A stretch of DNA of 64,000 nucleotides from CAYQVO01 sp964421085 (lineage in GTDB: Bacteria > Bdellovibrionota_C > UBA2361 > CAYQVO01), in NCBI GenBank assembly GCA_964421085.1, contig CAYQVO010000009.1, forward strand, positions 33,642 through 97,641. The letters are read 5' to 3'. Every line of letters begins with the position of its first letter. The stretch's first letter is position 1. Under the pieces are notes generated by a model, which searched no databases, had not been told where the DNA came from, and saw only the letters and a list, made by a program, of their open reading frames with translations. The position numbers and the translations under genes are program-made. Below are positions 16,854-25,205 of the stretch, in pieces.

Positions 16854-18344
16854 ATGTCCCCCATTACTCACCAGGAACTGCATGATCCTCTCAATTCGTA
16901 CCGCCCGGGCGTCACGCCTCTGGTCAATCATGCGGTGTCCTCGCTTCGCCGCATATCCCGCACATTCGGCGGAATATCGGATACCTCTTCAAGTTCCCTC
17001 AAAAAACCGCTGCTTCTAAATGGAGCGAAGCTTGCGGATAAAATAGACGAGAATTTTCAGAGAGCTGTCTACTATCTCCTCCTGGACGAAACGCAGCCTC
17101 ATAGTGCTGCTGACGTGCGTCGCCTGTTCCTCGAGACGTACTGGATTGTGAACGAAGGCCTGCTGCCCGGACAGGCCATATGGCGGGAATGGGAAACGAA
17201 GTACAATATTCCTTCAGCCGGTATAAGGGATGCGTTCGATGAGTTCTCCAGGGAGTGTTATGCCAGGATGCAGAATCCTTCCTGCGATGCGATAAGTCTG
17301 AGCGCATGGTCAGAGAAGGAACTCAATACCCGCATTCACCCTTTTTATGATGGATGTGGAAGAGTATCGAGGGCGTGGAGCGTAGCCCAGCTTGCCAGAG
17401 TGAACTGCAAATGGCCGGTGTTCTCGAGCCGCGAAGAGTATTTTTCACTCATTGAACAGCCGCTCAATGTCTGGACCTCGGCATACAGGGATCGAATCTC
17501 TCTGATTGATGCTGCAGGCCAGGAGAATCACGCTGGATTTCTGCGCCGTCTCAATGAGCTTGGGCATGATTTCGCGCTTATCGAACTCGAGGATGAAGCG
17601 TACTCCATTGCAAAGTCAGGTCATCGAGGGCAGTACCGGAGAAAACAGACGACAGCACTCGGCCTTCCTGTGCGGTATTTTGAACATCTCCGGGCAGCAG
17701 CTCTTCTATTAATCGACGAGGGCGGGGAAGAATTCGAATCTCTCCCTGTGCTGGTCCAGGCGACACTTGTAATTGCATGCCTTTACCACGATCTGGCTGA
17801 AGATACAGCTTTATTCGGGAGCCCGGCCATTCTGCTTCCCGGAGACTGGGCATCCTGGAGGGAAGTCGCAGCTGTCCGGATCGATCGGTTCGACCCGCGG
17901 AGACTTTACGCTCCGGCCTCGCAGGCATTTATTGATGCTGATCCGTATCCTCGACTGTCTGAGATTGTGCTTGCACTGACTGCGCCGTCTGATGAAGAAC
18001 TTGCTGCTCACGGAATCACTCCGGATGATCCTGAATATGCAGCAAAGGAAGATCTTCTCACTGTCGAGTTTATTCGAAAGGGTGGACCTGCCGCTGTGGT
18101 CGTAAAACTTTGCGATCGAACTGCAAACCTTCGCACCATGGAAAACATGGAAGCCTCAGAAATCGTTGCAAAGATCGAAGAGACGAAGGAATACCTCCTT
18201 CTGCTCTTCAGGGAATTCGCTTCTGATTCGGAAGGCGGGATTTTTGCCCCGTTCATTCGCAAGCTCACGGCGGTTCTCGAAAAGCAGATTGTTTTGCTTG
18301 AAGCCCGCCCCGATATTGCGCAGATCCTTATGGACCGGCAGTGA
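16854..18344 (+). CDS. Fic-domain + (p)ppGpp-hydrolase-like HD-domain fusion protein
   Basis: The 496-residue protein joins two nucleotide enzymes. Residues about 60-220 look like a Fic domain: KELNTRIH precedes the loop H162-P-F-Y-D-G-C-G-R170-V-S-R173. Fic AMPylases normally have H-x-F-x-(D/E)-G-N-G-R; His, Asp and both Arg are kept, while the Asn is Cys168. Residues about 255-470 match the HD domain of SpoT/Rel/MESH1 hydrolases: RR at 262-263, H278, H312-D313, E316-D317 (HDLAEDT), and K-L-C-D421-R-T-A-N425-L-R-T. All the expected manganese and substrate ligands are present, so (p)ppGpp or related 3'-pyrophosphate hydrolysis is plausible. No synthetase domain is present. The gene stands alone. 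Confidence 0.8.
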   Translation: MSPITHQELHDPLNSYRPGVTPLVNHAVSSLRRISRTFGGISDTSSSSLKKPLLLNGAKLADKIDENFQRAVYYLLLDETQPHSAADVRRLFLETYWIVNEGLLPGQAIWREWETKYNIPSAGIRDAFDEFSRECYARMQNPSCDAISLSAWSEKELNTRIHPFYDGCGRVSRAWSVAQLARVNCKWPVFSSREEYFSLIEQPLNVWTSAYRDRISLIDAAGQENHAGFLRRLNELGHDFALIELEDEAYSIAKSGHRGQYRRKQTTALGLPVRYFEHLRAAALLLIDEGGEEFESLPVLVQATLVIACLYHDLAEDTALFGSPAILLPGDWASWREVAAVRIDRFDPRRLYAPASQAFIDADPYPRLSEIVLALTAPSDEELAAHGITPDDPEYAAKEDLLTVEFIRKGGPAAVVVKLCDRTANLRTMENMEASEIVAKIEETKEYLLLLFREFASDSEGGIFAPFIRKLTAVLEKQIVLLEARPDIAQILMDRQ

Positions 18345-18346
18345 GT

Positions 18347-18445
18347 CTATCTGGAAAGATCGAGAGTGAGATCCACAGGACGTCCCTGGCGCAGCACCCG
18401 GATCGATACCTCCCCCCGCCTGAAGCACTGATACGTGACCAGAAC
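18347..18445 (-). pseudogene. Possible remnant of a PDZ-type protein C-terminus
   Basis: Read on the minus strand, this stretch encodes GEVSIRVLRQGRPVDLTLDL followed by a TAG. This resembles the last strands of a PDZ domain in DegP-like or CtpA-like proteins. A stop codon lies about 33 codons upstream in the same frame, and flanking sequence to about 18640 keeps weak coding character in shifting frames. It abuts the stop codon of the Fic-HD gene. The rest of the 18345-18643 interval shows no intact gene. A chance resemblance is possible for so short a match. Confidence 0.3.
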
Positions 18446-18643
18446 TCACGAGCCCTCGGAAATTAGATTGACCCTGTTCCGTGAAGCGTATTGCCGATTT
18501 CAACGCTTTTGTCGAGATTCTCCCCGGGACAGACGGTAAAGCCCGTGGCAGTCTCCAGTTGCCGTTTCTTTCCCTGTTACCTCTGAACAAGCAAAGTTCA
18601 GCCTCTTTTCCGCTGTGTCGTTGCAGAATCCGTCCGGCAGCTG

Positions 18644-19021
18644 TCAGATAACCCCGAGCTTCCGCCGAGGACGTTTCAAAGCCTCGTCAAGAGCTCCCGG
18701 ATCGAATCCATGAATAACCGTAGTCGCGTCGATGCGGATCACCGGAACACCGCCGCCGCCAAGCTGCTTATAAGCTCTTTTTGCCGCATCGCTTTTTTCG
18801 ATATCCTGGCGGGTATAAGGAATCCGATTTGACTTGAGATGCTTCTCGAGCGCTTTGCAGTACGGGCACCATGAGGTCACAAAGATCTCGACCCTTGCCG
18901 AATCAGCCTTCGCTGCCGCGTCGATGGAAGACGAAGCATCTATATCGATGATCGCATATGTCGCTATCAGGCTGAGAAACATCCAGAAAAGGTGTCTGCT
19001 TCGCGGCTTCACTTCTTTCAT
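18644..19021 (-). CDS. Membrane-anchored glutaredoxin-like protein
   Basis: A 125-residue protein with an N-terminal membrane anchor (about residues 11-30) and a glutaredoxin domain. The redox motif is W-C-P-Y-C in VEIFVTSWCPYC, and the glutathione-binding region reads GGGGVPVIRIDATTVIHGFDP with the cis-Pro in G-V-P-V. The anchor suggests the domain faces the periplasm, where it could reduce mixed disulfides. It lies on the opposite strand between the Fic-HD and DNPH1-like genes, with no obvious partner. Confidence 0.85.
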   Translation of the reverse strand: MKEVKPRSRHLFWMFLSLIATYAIIDIDASSSIDAAAKADSARVEIFVTSWCPYCKALEKHLKSNRIPYTRQDIEKSDAAKRAYKQLGGGGVPVIRIDATTVIHGFDPGALDEALKRPRRKLGVI

Positions 19022-19263
19022 TCAAATTCCTGCGCAAGATCTCCCGCTTTGTCAGGAGGCAGTATACTACACTTGTCCCCGGATTTCCCATCTGCTTTGC
19101 GGAATGGGGCGGGAGACCCGCGCCATTGATCCCCGGACGAAAGAAAGACAAAATAGCACCAAAAGGGCTTTACTGGCCGGCGGAGAGGACTGTCTGCAGG
19201 GAGTTTCCTGCAAACCTCACAGCTCAACAGCCATCAAGTGATTTCGCGGACAGGGCACACTGC

Positions 19264-19686
19264 ATGAAATTTTACTTCGCGGCGTCGATCAGGGGCGGGA
19301 GGCAGGATGCCTCCCTGTATTTCGAGTTAATCGCTTTCCTTCGTAAACGGGGGACCGTGCTTACAGAGCACGTCGGAGTCGTTTCGGGAGAGGAAACGGA
19401 CGTCTGCGACAGCGACATCTTTCTGCGCGACATGAACTGGATGGAACAGGCGGATGCTCTTATCAGCGAGATTACTGTGCCTTCCCTCGGCGTTGGTTAT
19501 GAGATCGCGCGTGCGGAGAAACGAGGAATTCCGATACTGTGTCTTTATCGCCCGTCAGTAAGACCCAGAGTGTCGGCTATGCTGACTGGAAACCCTGCGT
19601 GCGCCGTCCAGCGGTACGAAACAATGCAGGAAGCTGAGGGACATATTTCAACATTTCTCGAATCGCTCCAGTACCCCGTCGAATGA
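19264..19686 (+). CDS. 2'-deoxynucleoside 5'-phosphate N-hydrolase (DNPH1/RCL-like)
   Basis: This 140-residue protein closely follows the pattern of mammalian DNPH1 (RCL): FYFAASIRGGRQDASLYFEL, FLRKRGTVLTEHV, DMNWMEQADALISEITVPSL and GVGYEIARA, then ILCLYRP. DNPH1 cleaves the glycosidic bond of deoxynucleotide monophosphates and sanitises modified nucleotides such as hydroxymethyl-dUMP. The catalytic Glu (in ISEITVPS, equivalent to the E in V-V-A-E-V-T) and the S-I-R-G-G-R phosphate loop are present. I use the ATG at 19264, where homology begins; a longer in-frame extension upstream looks non-coding. Confidence 0.9.
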   Translation: MKFYFAASIRGGRQDASLYFELIAFLRKRGTVLTEHVGVVSGEETDVCDSDIFLRDMNWMEQADALISEITVPSLGVGYEIARAEKRGIPILCLYRPSVRPRVSAMLTGNPACAVQRYETMQEAEGHISTFLESLQYPVE

Positions 19687-19716
19687 GTTTTTTCACAGCA
19701 TCTGCAGGCTCCATTA

Positions 19717-20544
19717 TCATGGAAAATACCCATCAAAAAGCCGTCTGATTCTCGCGGCGTTTCGTGTTCCGCGCTCGAGAGACAGCGTGTGTGAATCCCT
19801 CGATGCAAAGAGGTTTACAGCCGCAGAAGGGGATAGATCGGCGGCACTCTTGACGGATGAGAAAAGCTCTTCTATCCGTTTCGTCCTTTCTTCGTCGAGG
19901 TCGACAGTTATAAGGAAATCATCGATGAGCCCGTAATACCGTGAGCGCTCCTCGTGGAACGGGCTCGCAGCAAAGAAACACTGATAGGCATCGCCAAGAG
20001 GAACAGCTGAGCTGTACTCATGATCGAGATAAGTGTCGCCGCCGACTATTGACTGCATCCGGTAACCGCCGATCTTCATCGCCTCGAAGAACTGCAACGA
20101 CTTCCCGTGCTGAGCAAGGATGAACCAGGGATGCGGAATCCACTGGCGCATGAGCTTTGATGATGAATCCTTGTAAAGCAGAAATATGACCTGGATCCAG
20201 AAATCCTGAAGCTTCAACGTGTCATGAAACGACCACGTTTCCTTGCGCCGGCCCTCTCCAAAAAGAGAGTCGATGGAAAAGCCTTCGATGTGGGTGTCGT
20301 ACATCTTGTCCGCGAGAGTCACAAGGCTCAGGATCCATGTCAGGAGGAGTCCGTACTTACCCTGGTGCCGAAATACCACTCCGGACTTTTCGAGATTTCG
20401 AAGTTCCTTGTAAATCGCCTGGCGGGTGAATACGATATTTCTCCGCGCGAGCGTCTTTTGAAAAGCAGGGACCTCGATGGAGGAATGCTTTGCCAGTTCC
20501 ATGATGATGAGTTCGCGAAGTGAAGTGCTGTTACTTTGAAGCAT
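19717..20544 (-). CDS. Winged-helix transcriptional regulator, unknown ligand
   Basis: Residues 1-75 form a winged-helix domain (LRELIIMELAKHSSIEVPAF, QKTLARRNIVFTRQAIYKEL, RNLEKSGVVFRHQGKYGLLL), like ArsR/TrmB-type regulators. The remaining 200 residues include aromatic-rich strands (FWIQVIFLLYKD, FFAASPFHEERSRYYGLIDD) and resemble no family I can name; a ligand-sensing role is likely. I start at 20544 (MLQSNS) because the upstream sequence contains two near-identical palindromes and a TATAAT-like box, which are better read as promoter than as protein. Autoregulation is likely. Confidence 0.7.
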   Translation of the reverse strand: MLQSNSTSLRELIIMELAKHSSIEVPAFQKTLARRNIVFTRQAIYKELRNLEKSGVVFRHQGKYGLLLTWILSLVTLADKMYDTHIEGFSIDSLFGEGRRKETWSFHDTLKLQDFWIQVIFLLYKDSSSKLMRQWIPHPWFILAQHGKSLQFFEAMKIGGYRMQSIVGGDTYLDHEYSSAVPLGDAYQCFFAASPFHEERSRYYGLIDDFLITVDLDEERTKRIEELFSSVKSAADLSPSAAVNLFASRDSHTLSLERGTRNAARIRRLFDGYFP

Positions 20545-20552
20545 TGAAAATT

Positions 20553-20657
20553 TTCTGTTTACAGAATAACGAAGCTGTGTAAACCAGAAGTTTATTATAT
20601 GCGCTTTTTGGCGGCCGCACACCCATAAATAGGCCTTCTTCGGTACTGTAAACAGTA
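20553..20657 (-). promoter_or_regulatory. Promoter with two palindromic operators upstream of the winged-helix regulator
   Basis: Two palindromes share the core CTGT(TT/AA)ACAG: TTCTGTTTACAGAA at 20553-20566 and TACTGTAAACAGTA at 20644-20657, with centres 91 bp apart. Between them, TATAAT on the minus strand (20599-20594) is a good -10. A start near 20587 would place one operator in the 5' leader and the other about 60 bp upstream of the transcription start, suiting a DNA-looping or blocking autorepressor. I see no matching copy elsewhere in the window. Confidence 0.65.
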
Positions 20658-20670
20658 TGGGGAAGGGCAT

Positions 20671-21078
20671 TTGAGTCTCATATTCATTGCGGGTGTAATA
20701 GCCCTGCGCCGCTCAGGCGGGCCTGCTCCTGGAAAAAGAAAGGACACCCGGAAATTTTCCTCCCCAGGCGCAACTTTCTTTCACTTTTTTCGATTCAAAT
20801 ATCAGACGTCCTTCGTCGATCCGCCGTCTTTGCGCTCGCCGCCCTGCCGGGAAAGTCCTGCCCACTTCATTGATGTAAGCCCAGACTTTTAGACTGAACT
20901 GTCATTGCTCCATGTTCGAATTTCCGGGTGTCCCTCTTTCTTTGTCATCGCTCCATGTTCGGATTTCCGGGTGTCCCTTTTTCTTCACTTGACCGGGAGT
21001 GCAGAGTAATTTCAACAGGATCTTCCTCGATGCGCTCTCTCTCTGCATATCGAGACTCGATTTGTGACGATTTGTCGT
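20671..21078. repeat. Gene-free interval with a 42-bp tandem repeat and an inverted partial copy
   Basis: Two 42-bp copies, 20901-20942 and 20944-20985, differ at three positions and share AATTTCCGGGTGTCCC plus a T-rich tail. An inverted partial copy of about 24 bp lies at 20733-20756 and keeps the core AATTTCCGGGTGTCC. No gene with coding character is seen in the 408-bp interval. The set may be remnants of mobile-element ends. Confidence 0.7.
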
Positions 21079-21333
21079 TTAGAGGTATACAACGGTTGTC
21101 CCCGGATTTCCTGCGGGTATCTTGAACGCTCTCACGACAATGCATTTTTTCAGGTAGTCGTGCACTGCGCGCTGAAGCTTTCCTGTCCCGAGGCCGTGAA
21201 TCACTTCGACCTGGCCGGCGCCTGACATGACTGCATCGCTGATAAAGTACTCAAGTTCATGCACGGCATCGCTCACGTTTTTACCGTGGAGATCCAGCGA
21301 CAGACGGGATTTTCCGGACTTCTTCAAAGACAC
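21079..21333 (-). CDS. Stand-alone Smr domain protein
   Basis: The 84-residue product is a complete Smr (small MutS-related) domain: SLDLHGKNVSDAVHELEYFI, then EVIHGLGTGKLQRAVHDYL and PGTTVVYL. The LDLHG and HGxGxGKL motifs are those linked to nicking endonuclease activity in MutS2 and to RNA cleavage in ribosome-rescue Smr proteins (SmrB). MutS2 domains are absent, so it works alone or in trans. Its start overlaps the end of tyrS by 10 bases, suggesting translational coupling and a link to translation. Confidence 0.9.
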   Translation of the reverse strand: MSLKKSGKSRLSLDLHGKNVSDAVHELEYFISDAVMSGAGQVEVIHGLGTGKLQRAVHDYLKKCIVVRAFKIPAGNPGTTVVYL

Positions 21334-22601
21334 CTTATGAGATAGTACGACTTCTTTCCCGTGCGGACGATAAGAAGCCTGGAGTCAGGCTTAATCATCT
21401 CTTTCATCGAGGCCGAAGCATCACTGATCCTTTCGCCGTTGATATACGCTCCGCCGCCGGAAATGAGTCTTCTTGCTTCGCCCTTGCTTGGAGTCGCGCC
21501 GATTGCGGGAAGGAGGTCAGTTACAGTAAGTGCCTCAATTTCGCCTCGCGGCATCGCTTTCGACGGGACATCGGCGAATATTTCTCCGAGTTTCTCGTCG
21601 CTCAAACCTCTGATGTCGCCGCCGAAGAGAACCTGCGCGCACTTGTTTGCATCCAGAGTCGCTTCTTCGCCGTGAACAAGAGTCGTCACTTCGTCGGCAA
21701 GACGCTTCTGAGCCTCGCGTTTTTCAGGTCTCGATTTCACCCCTTCCTCGAGAGCGGTCAGCTCATCGTCAGAAAGGAAAGTGAACATTTTGAGATAGCG
21801 CATCACGTCCTTGTCGTCGATGTTGAGCCAGAACTGGTGGAACTTGTATGTAGAAGTTCCTTCGGCATCAAGCCAGACGGCTCCGCTTTCGCTTTTCCCG
21901 AATTTCCTTCCGTCGCTGTTCGTGACAAGAGGGAAGGAGAGGGCATATGCCTCTTTCTGAATTTTGCGCCTTATGAGCTCGAGTCCAGCAGTGATGTTTC
22001 CCCACTGATCGGAGCCTCCAATCTGCAGTCTGCAGTTCATCGTCTGATGAAGGTGGAGAAAATCATGCGCCTGCAGCAGCATGTAACTGAACTCGGTGTA
22101 AGAGATGCCTTCCCCCGACAGCCTTGCTTTCACAACTTCCTTTGAAAGCATGTAATTGACAGTGAAGTGCTTTCCTGTATCCCTGAGAAAGTCGAGCACT
22201 GAGACCGACTTTGTCCAGTCCAGGTTGTTTACGAATGTGACCTTGACTCCCTTTCTTGCGAGGATTTCCTTTGCCTTTGCCGACTGCCTTGCGATATTTG
22301 CGTCGATAACCTCCCTTGCAAGGAGCTTGCGTTCTTCGTTCTTCCCGGAAGGGTCCCCGATGGAGCCGGTGGCTCCGCCAAAGAGAATTACAGGGTGAAG
22401 TCCGCCATCGGCCAGGTGCATCGAGACAATAAGGGGAATGAGATTTCCAACCTGGAAATGGGGGGCTGTGGGGTCGAAACCTATATAAAAGGCGTCGCCA
22501 GGGGAGAGCATTTTAATCCCTTCCGGGTCCGAGAGGTCAAAGATCAGGCCTCTTTTCTGCAGATCAAGCAGGCATTCTGAAAGTTCCACGTTTAGCTGCA
22601 C
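21324..22601 (-). CDS. tyrS: Tyrosyl-tRNA synthetase
   Basis: TyrRS charges tRNA-Tyr. Class I signatures are present: PTAPHFQVGNL (HIGH variant), GGATGSIGDPSG, GGSDQWGNI, and KFGKSESG (KMSKS variant). A C-terminal S4 RNA-binding domain (ARRLISGGGAYINGERI) completes 425 residues. I use the GTG at 22601-22599 (product MQLNVELSECL) because AAGGTG lies 6 bases upstream and homology begins there; a longer frame to 22682 adds residues unlike TyrRS. The gene is divergent from rpmG. Confidence 0.95.
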   Translation of the reverse strand: MQLNVELSECLLDLQKRGLIFDLSDPEGIKMLSPGDAFYIGFDPTAPHFQVGNLIPLIVSMHLADGGLHPVILFGGATGSIGDPSGKNEERKLLAREVIDANIARQSAKAKEILARKGVKVTFVNNLDWTKSVSVLDFLRDTGKHFTVNYMLSKEVVKARLSGEGISYTEFSYMLLQAHDFLHLHQTMNCRLQIGGSDQWGNITAGLELIRRKIQKEAYALSFPLVTNSDGRKFGKSESGAVWLDAEGTSTYKFHQFWLNIDDKDVMRYLKMFTFLSDDELTALEEGVKSRPEKREAQKRLADEVTTLVHGEEATLDANKCAQVLFGGDIRGLSDEKLGEIFADVPSKAMPRGEIEALTVTDLLPAIGATPSKGEARRLISGGGAYINGERISDASASMKEMIKPDSRLLIVRTGKKSYYLIRCL

Positions 22602-22726
22602 TGTGACACCTTGAAAAAAAACAAAATTTTCTATATGGTTACTCTTCCTGTTAACTGTAATTGAAACAGCCTCGCTTCTCAAGATTCTGAAACAGACAGA
22701 GGGGGCCGTATCAGGAGTAACTCAGA

Positions 22727-22963
22727 ATGGCAAAGGCTCAGAAAGAAACCACATTTCTCGTATCGTCGGAAAAGACCGGGTACTTCTACTGCAACAGAAA
22801 GAACAAGAAGAAAAATAAGGGCGAAAAGAAGATGTCGCTCAAGAAGTATGATCCAATCGCCCGCAAGCATGTGGAGTTTACAGAGAAGAAGTTGAGCAAA
22901 CTCAAGGTGAAGTATCAGGCAGCTGAAGGCAAGGCCAAACCGGCTGATAAAGAAGCTGCATAA
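22727..22963 (+). CDS. rpmG: Ribosomal protein L33 with C-terminal tail
   Basis: The first 55 residues match bacterial L33 (TGYFYCNRKNKKKNKGEKKM, then LKKYDPIARKHVEFTEKK). About 20 further residues form a Lys/Ala-rich tail that ordinary L33 (about 50-55 residues) lacks. Only one Cys of the possible zinc ribbon is present, so it is a non-zinc type. AGTAACTCAGA precedes the ATG without a strong ribosome site. It is divergent from tyrS and followed at 37 bp by a P-type ATPase-like gene. Confidence 0.92.
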   Translation: MAKAQKETTFLVSSEKTGYFYCNRKNKKKNKGEKKMSLKKYDPIARKHVEFTEKKLSKLKVKYQAAEGKAKPADKEAA

Positions 22964-22999
22964 TATTTTACATTATGTTTTCAGTGAGGGGCCTGGAAC

Positions 23000-25015
23000 T
23001 TGCTGCTCCGACTGTTGCGTCCGCTGGTCCTCAAGCTTACTGATCAGGCCTCAGGTGGGTCTGCTGAAAGCTGGTGCATCAACCGGCTCCTTGCTGCTTC
23101 GTTTGCCTGCATCAATATAGCCATTGTCGAACTGGTCTTTTACCAGTTTCCACAGGCGAAGCGCGCTCTTCTCGTCCCCTATGTGATCCTCCTGATATTT
23201 TTTATGATCGTTCTCGGGGTCCAGACGCTGCCAAGACTCGTGCTGCTCTCGATCGACAGCATTCGTTCACTCCGTGTTTCGTCGGAAGTCCCGCTCTGCC
23301 TCGCTGTGGCAGTCATTTTTGTAACTGGTCTTTATGCGCCTTTATCCGCGGTGTTCGTCGGCTCAGGCCTTCATTACGCTGAAAGCGCGGTTCTTGTATT
23401 TCTGCTTCTGGCTTTCGCAGACTGCTTCACACTTAAAAGCATCCGGCTGCTGGAGGACCAGGCGGTGTTTTCGATTCCTCAACTTGTAAAAGGCGCAAAG
23501 CGGGTAAACATCGATGATCCTGGCGAGGCGCCGTTTGTTCCTGCTGGTCAGATAAAGGCAAAGGACAGGTTACTCGTCGAAAAGGGAGGGATGATTCCCG
23601 CTGACGCCCTGGTAGTTGGAGGCTCTGCAGACATTATCGAGCGAAGACTGACGTTCGATGCGGCAAGAAGGTTCAAAAAACCAGGTGATACAGTTTATGC
23701 GGGGTCTGAAGTCGTGAAAGGAAGCCTGACATTGCAGGCTCTTGCCTCGCCATCGCAGTCGGATCTTGCTGCATGCATGGAACAGCTGAACTCATCCATC
23801 AGTTCACAGAATCCTGTTCTTGCGAGACTTGTGAGGACAGAAACAGCGATAAACAAAGTATGCATAGCGGCGGGTATCGGAGCAGCGCTTTACTGGATTG
23901 GTGCCGAGGCGAGTTTTCTTGCGGTGAGCAGCGTTTTTATAACAGCTCTCCTTGTTTCTCTCTTCACCCGCGCTCTTCCTGTTCTCTGGGAGATGCTTCG
24001 CGCGGTTTCGAGCGCGACAGCGTGGTCTGGAGTTTCCTGTTCGAACATCATTGGCGTATTTCCGAAGCTTGCAGTTATCCGGAACCTTGTGATTGATTTT
24101 TCCCCGGACGAGCCTCCCGGCCGGTATGCGGTGGCGTCTCTATCGATTCTTGACGAAAGAGTCAGCAGGAAGGCCGTATATTCAGTGCTTTTGAGCCTTT
24201 TTTCAGTGTCAGATAAGCCATTTCACAAAGACCTCGCTGCTTCGATCGAGAAGATCGCAAAGGAGTGCAGTGCCGAAGAAGCTGCCACGTGGGGAGAGAT
24301 CGAAGATCTCGGAGTTTCAGGAACAGTGCAGGGCACGAGATTTATTGCCGGCACAGAAGGAGCCCTTCTTGCAGAGGGAGTCCGCTTCGAAGTTGACATG
24401 AATGCTGCTGAACCCGGGGACGAGATGCAGTTTTTCCTCGCATGCGGGCCTCTTCCGATTGCGCGGTTCTCAATACAGAAGCCTTTCAGTTCCGATGGTT
24501 CTGCGTTAATCAAGGATCTTGAGAAAGCCGGCGTCCGTACTGTTCTTGCCGGCAGCGCTCCCGCAGATCAGCTTGATGCTGCCGGGAAAAAGGCGGGGCT
24601 CGAGCTTCATGCAATAGCGGGGGGCCTTGATGCAGCGTCATTCAAAGCAAGAGTGGAAGGAGCTTCTTATGCTGCTCTTCTTGCGAGTCCTTCAACAAAG
24701 CGGGAAATAATGGAGGCGGCCAGTGTTACGTTTTCCGTTTTCGATGAGTATGCATGGAACTTCAATGCTGCCGATATAATTCTCTTCGGGCGGTCTCTGC
24801 GGGGTGTTGTTCTTGCAGTGAGGAGCTCAAAAGTGTGGCGTGAGACGTGGAGGATACTCACCCTCGGCAGCATGGGGATTGGGGGCGTTGTTCTCATTTT
24901 CGGGATAGCAAGGATCATTCATCCACTTGCCCTTTCCTTTACTCTTGCGGGGTGGTCATTTGCAGAATACCTGCTGATGGTGCGGATGATGAGGGAAGTG
25001 TCCCGGGGGACCTGA
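23000..25015 (+). CDS. P1B-type ATPase-like protein without catalytic motifs (pseudo-ATPase)
   Basis: The 671-residue protein keeps the layout of heavy-metal P-type ATPases: N-terminal helices, actuator domain (DRLLVEKGGMIPADALVVGG, then GDTVYAGSEVVKG), a helix pair, a P/N-like cytoplasmic region, and two C-terminal helices. The catalytic motifs are gone. T-G-E-S is T218-F-D-A; the membrane C-P-C is replaced (ALLVSLFTRALPVLW); D-K-T-G-T is D366-F-S-P-D; and the G-D-G-x-N-D region reads LLASPSTKREIMEAA, although NAADIILFGRSL afterwards still aligns. Active transport is very unlikely. Start is a TTG with GAGGGG upstream. Its role may be as a regulatory or binding membrane protein. No metal-resistance genes are adjacent. 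Confidence 0.75.
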   Translation: MLLRLLRPLVLKLTDQASGGSAESWCINRLLAASFACINIAIVELVFYQFPQAKRALLVPYVILLIFFMIVLGVQTLPRLVLLSIDSIRSLRVSSEVPLCLAVAVIFVTGLYAPLSAVFVGSGLHYAESAVLVFLLLAFADCFTLKSIRLLEDQAVFSIPQLVKGAKRVNIDDPGEAPFVPAGQIKAKDRLLVEKGGMIPADALVVGGSADIIERRLTFDAARRFKKPGDTVYAGSEVVKGSLTLQALASPSQSDLAACMEQLNSSISSQNPVLARLVRTETAINKVCIAAGIGAALYWIGAEASFLAVSSVFITALLVSLFTRALPVLWEMLRAVSSATAWSGVSCSNIIGVFPKLAVIRNLVIDFSPDEPPGRYAVASLSILDERVSRKAVYSVLLSLFSVSDKPFHKDLAASIEKIAKECSAEEAATWGEIEDLGVSGTVQGTRFIAGTEGALLAEGVRFEVDMNAAEPGDEMQFFLACGPLPIARFSIQKPFSSDGSALIKDLEKAGVRTVLAGSAPADQLDAAGKKAGLELHAIAGGLDAASFKARVEGASYAALLASPSTKREIMEAASVTFSVFDEYAWNFNAADIILFGRSLRGVVLAVRSSKVWRETWRILTLGSMGIGGVVLIFGIARIIHPLALSFTLAGWSFAEYLLMVRMMREVSRGT

Positions 25016-25205
25016 CATTGCGTCACGGGATGATCGCTTTGCAGAGAGATTCGAGCACGATCGGACCTGGCCAGAGCGAGAATGCCTGAATTTTTTCGCC
25101 ACCCCATCGAAAAATCGCACACCCCTTTCTGCCTTCGGGCGTCCTAATGATGGAAGCTGACCCAACCAAATACGGTTTTCAAAGGTTACGGTCGATGGGT
25201 TGAGG

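Noticed and set aside
19717..20670. Longer form of the winged-helix regulator starting at 20670
   Set aside because: The extra 42 codons cover the two palindromes and a TATAAT box, so they are read as promoter DNA.
20671..20892. Open frame of 73 codons on the plus strand
   Set aside because: Low-complexity Pro/Ser/Arg composition; it overlaps the inverted repeat copy and the operator edge and has no family resemblance.
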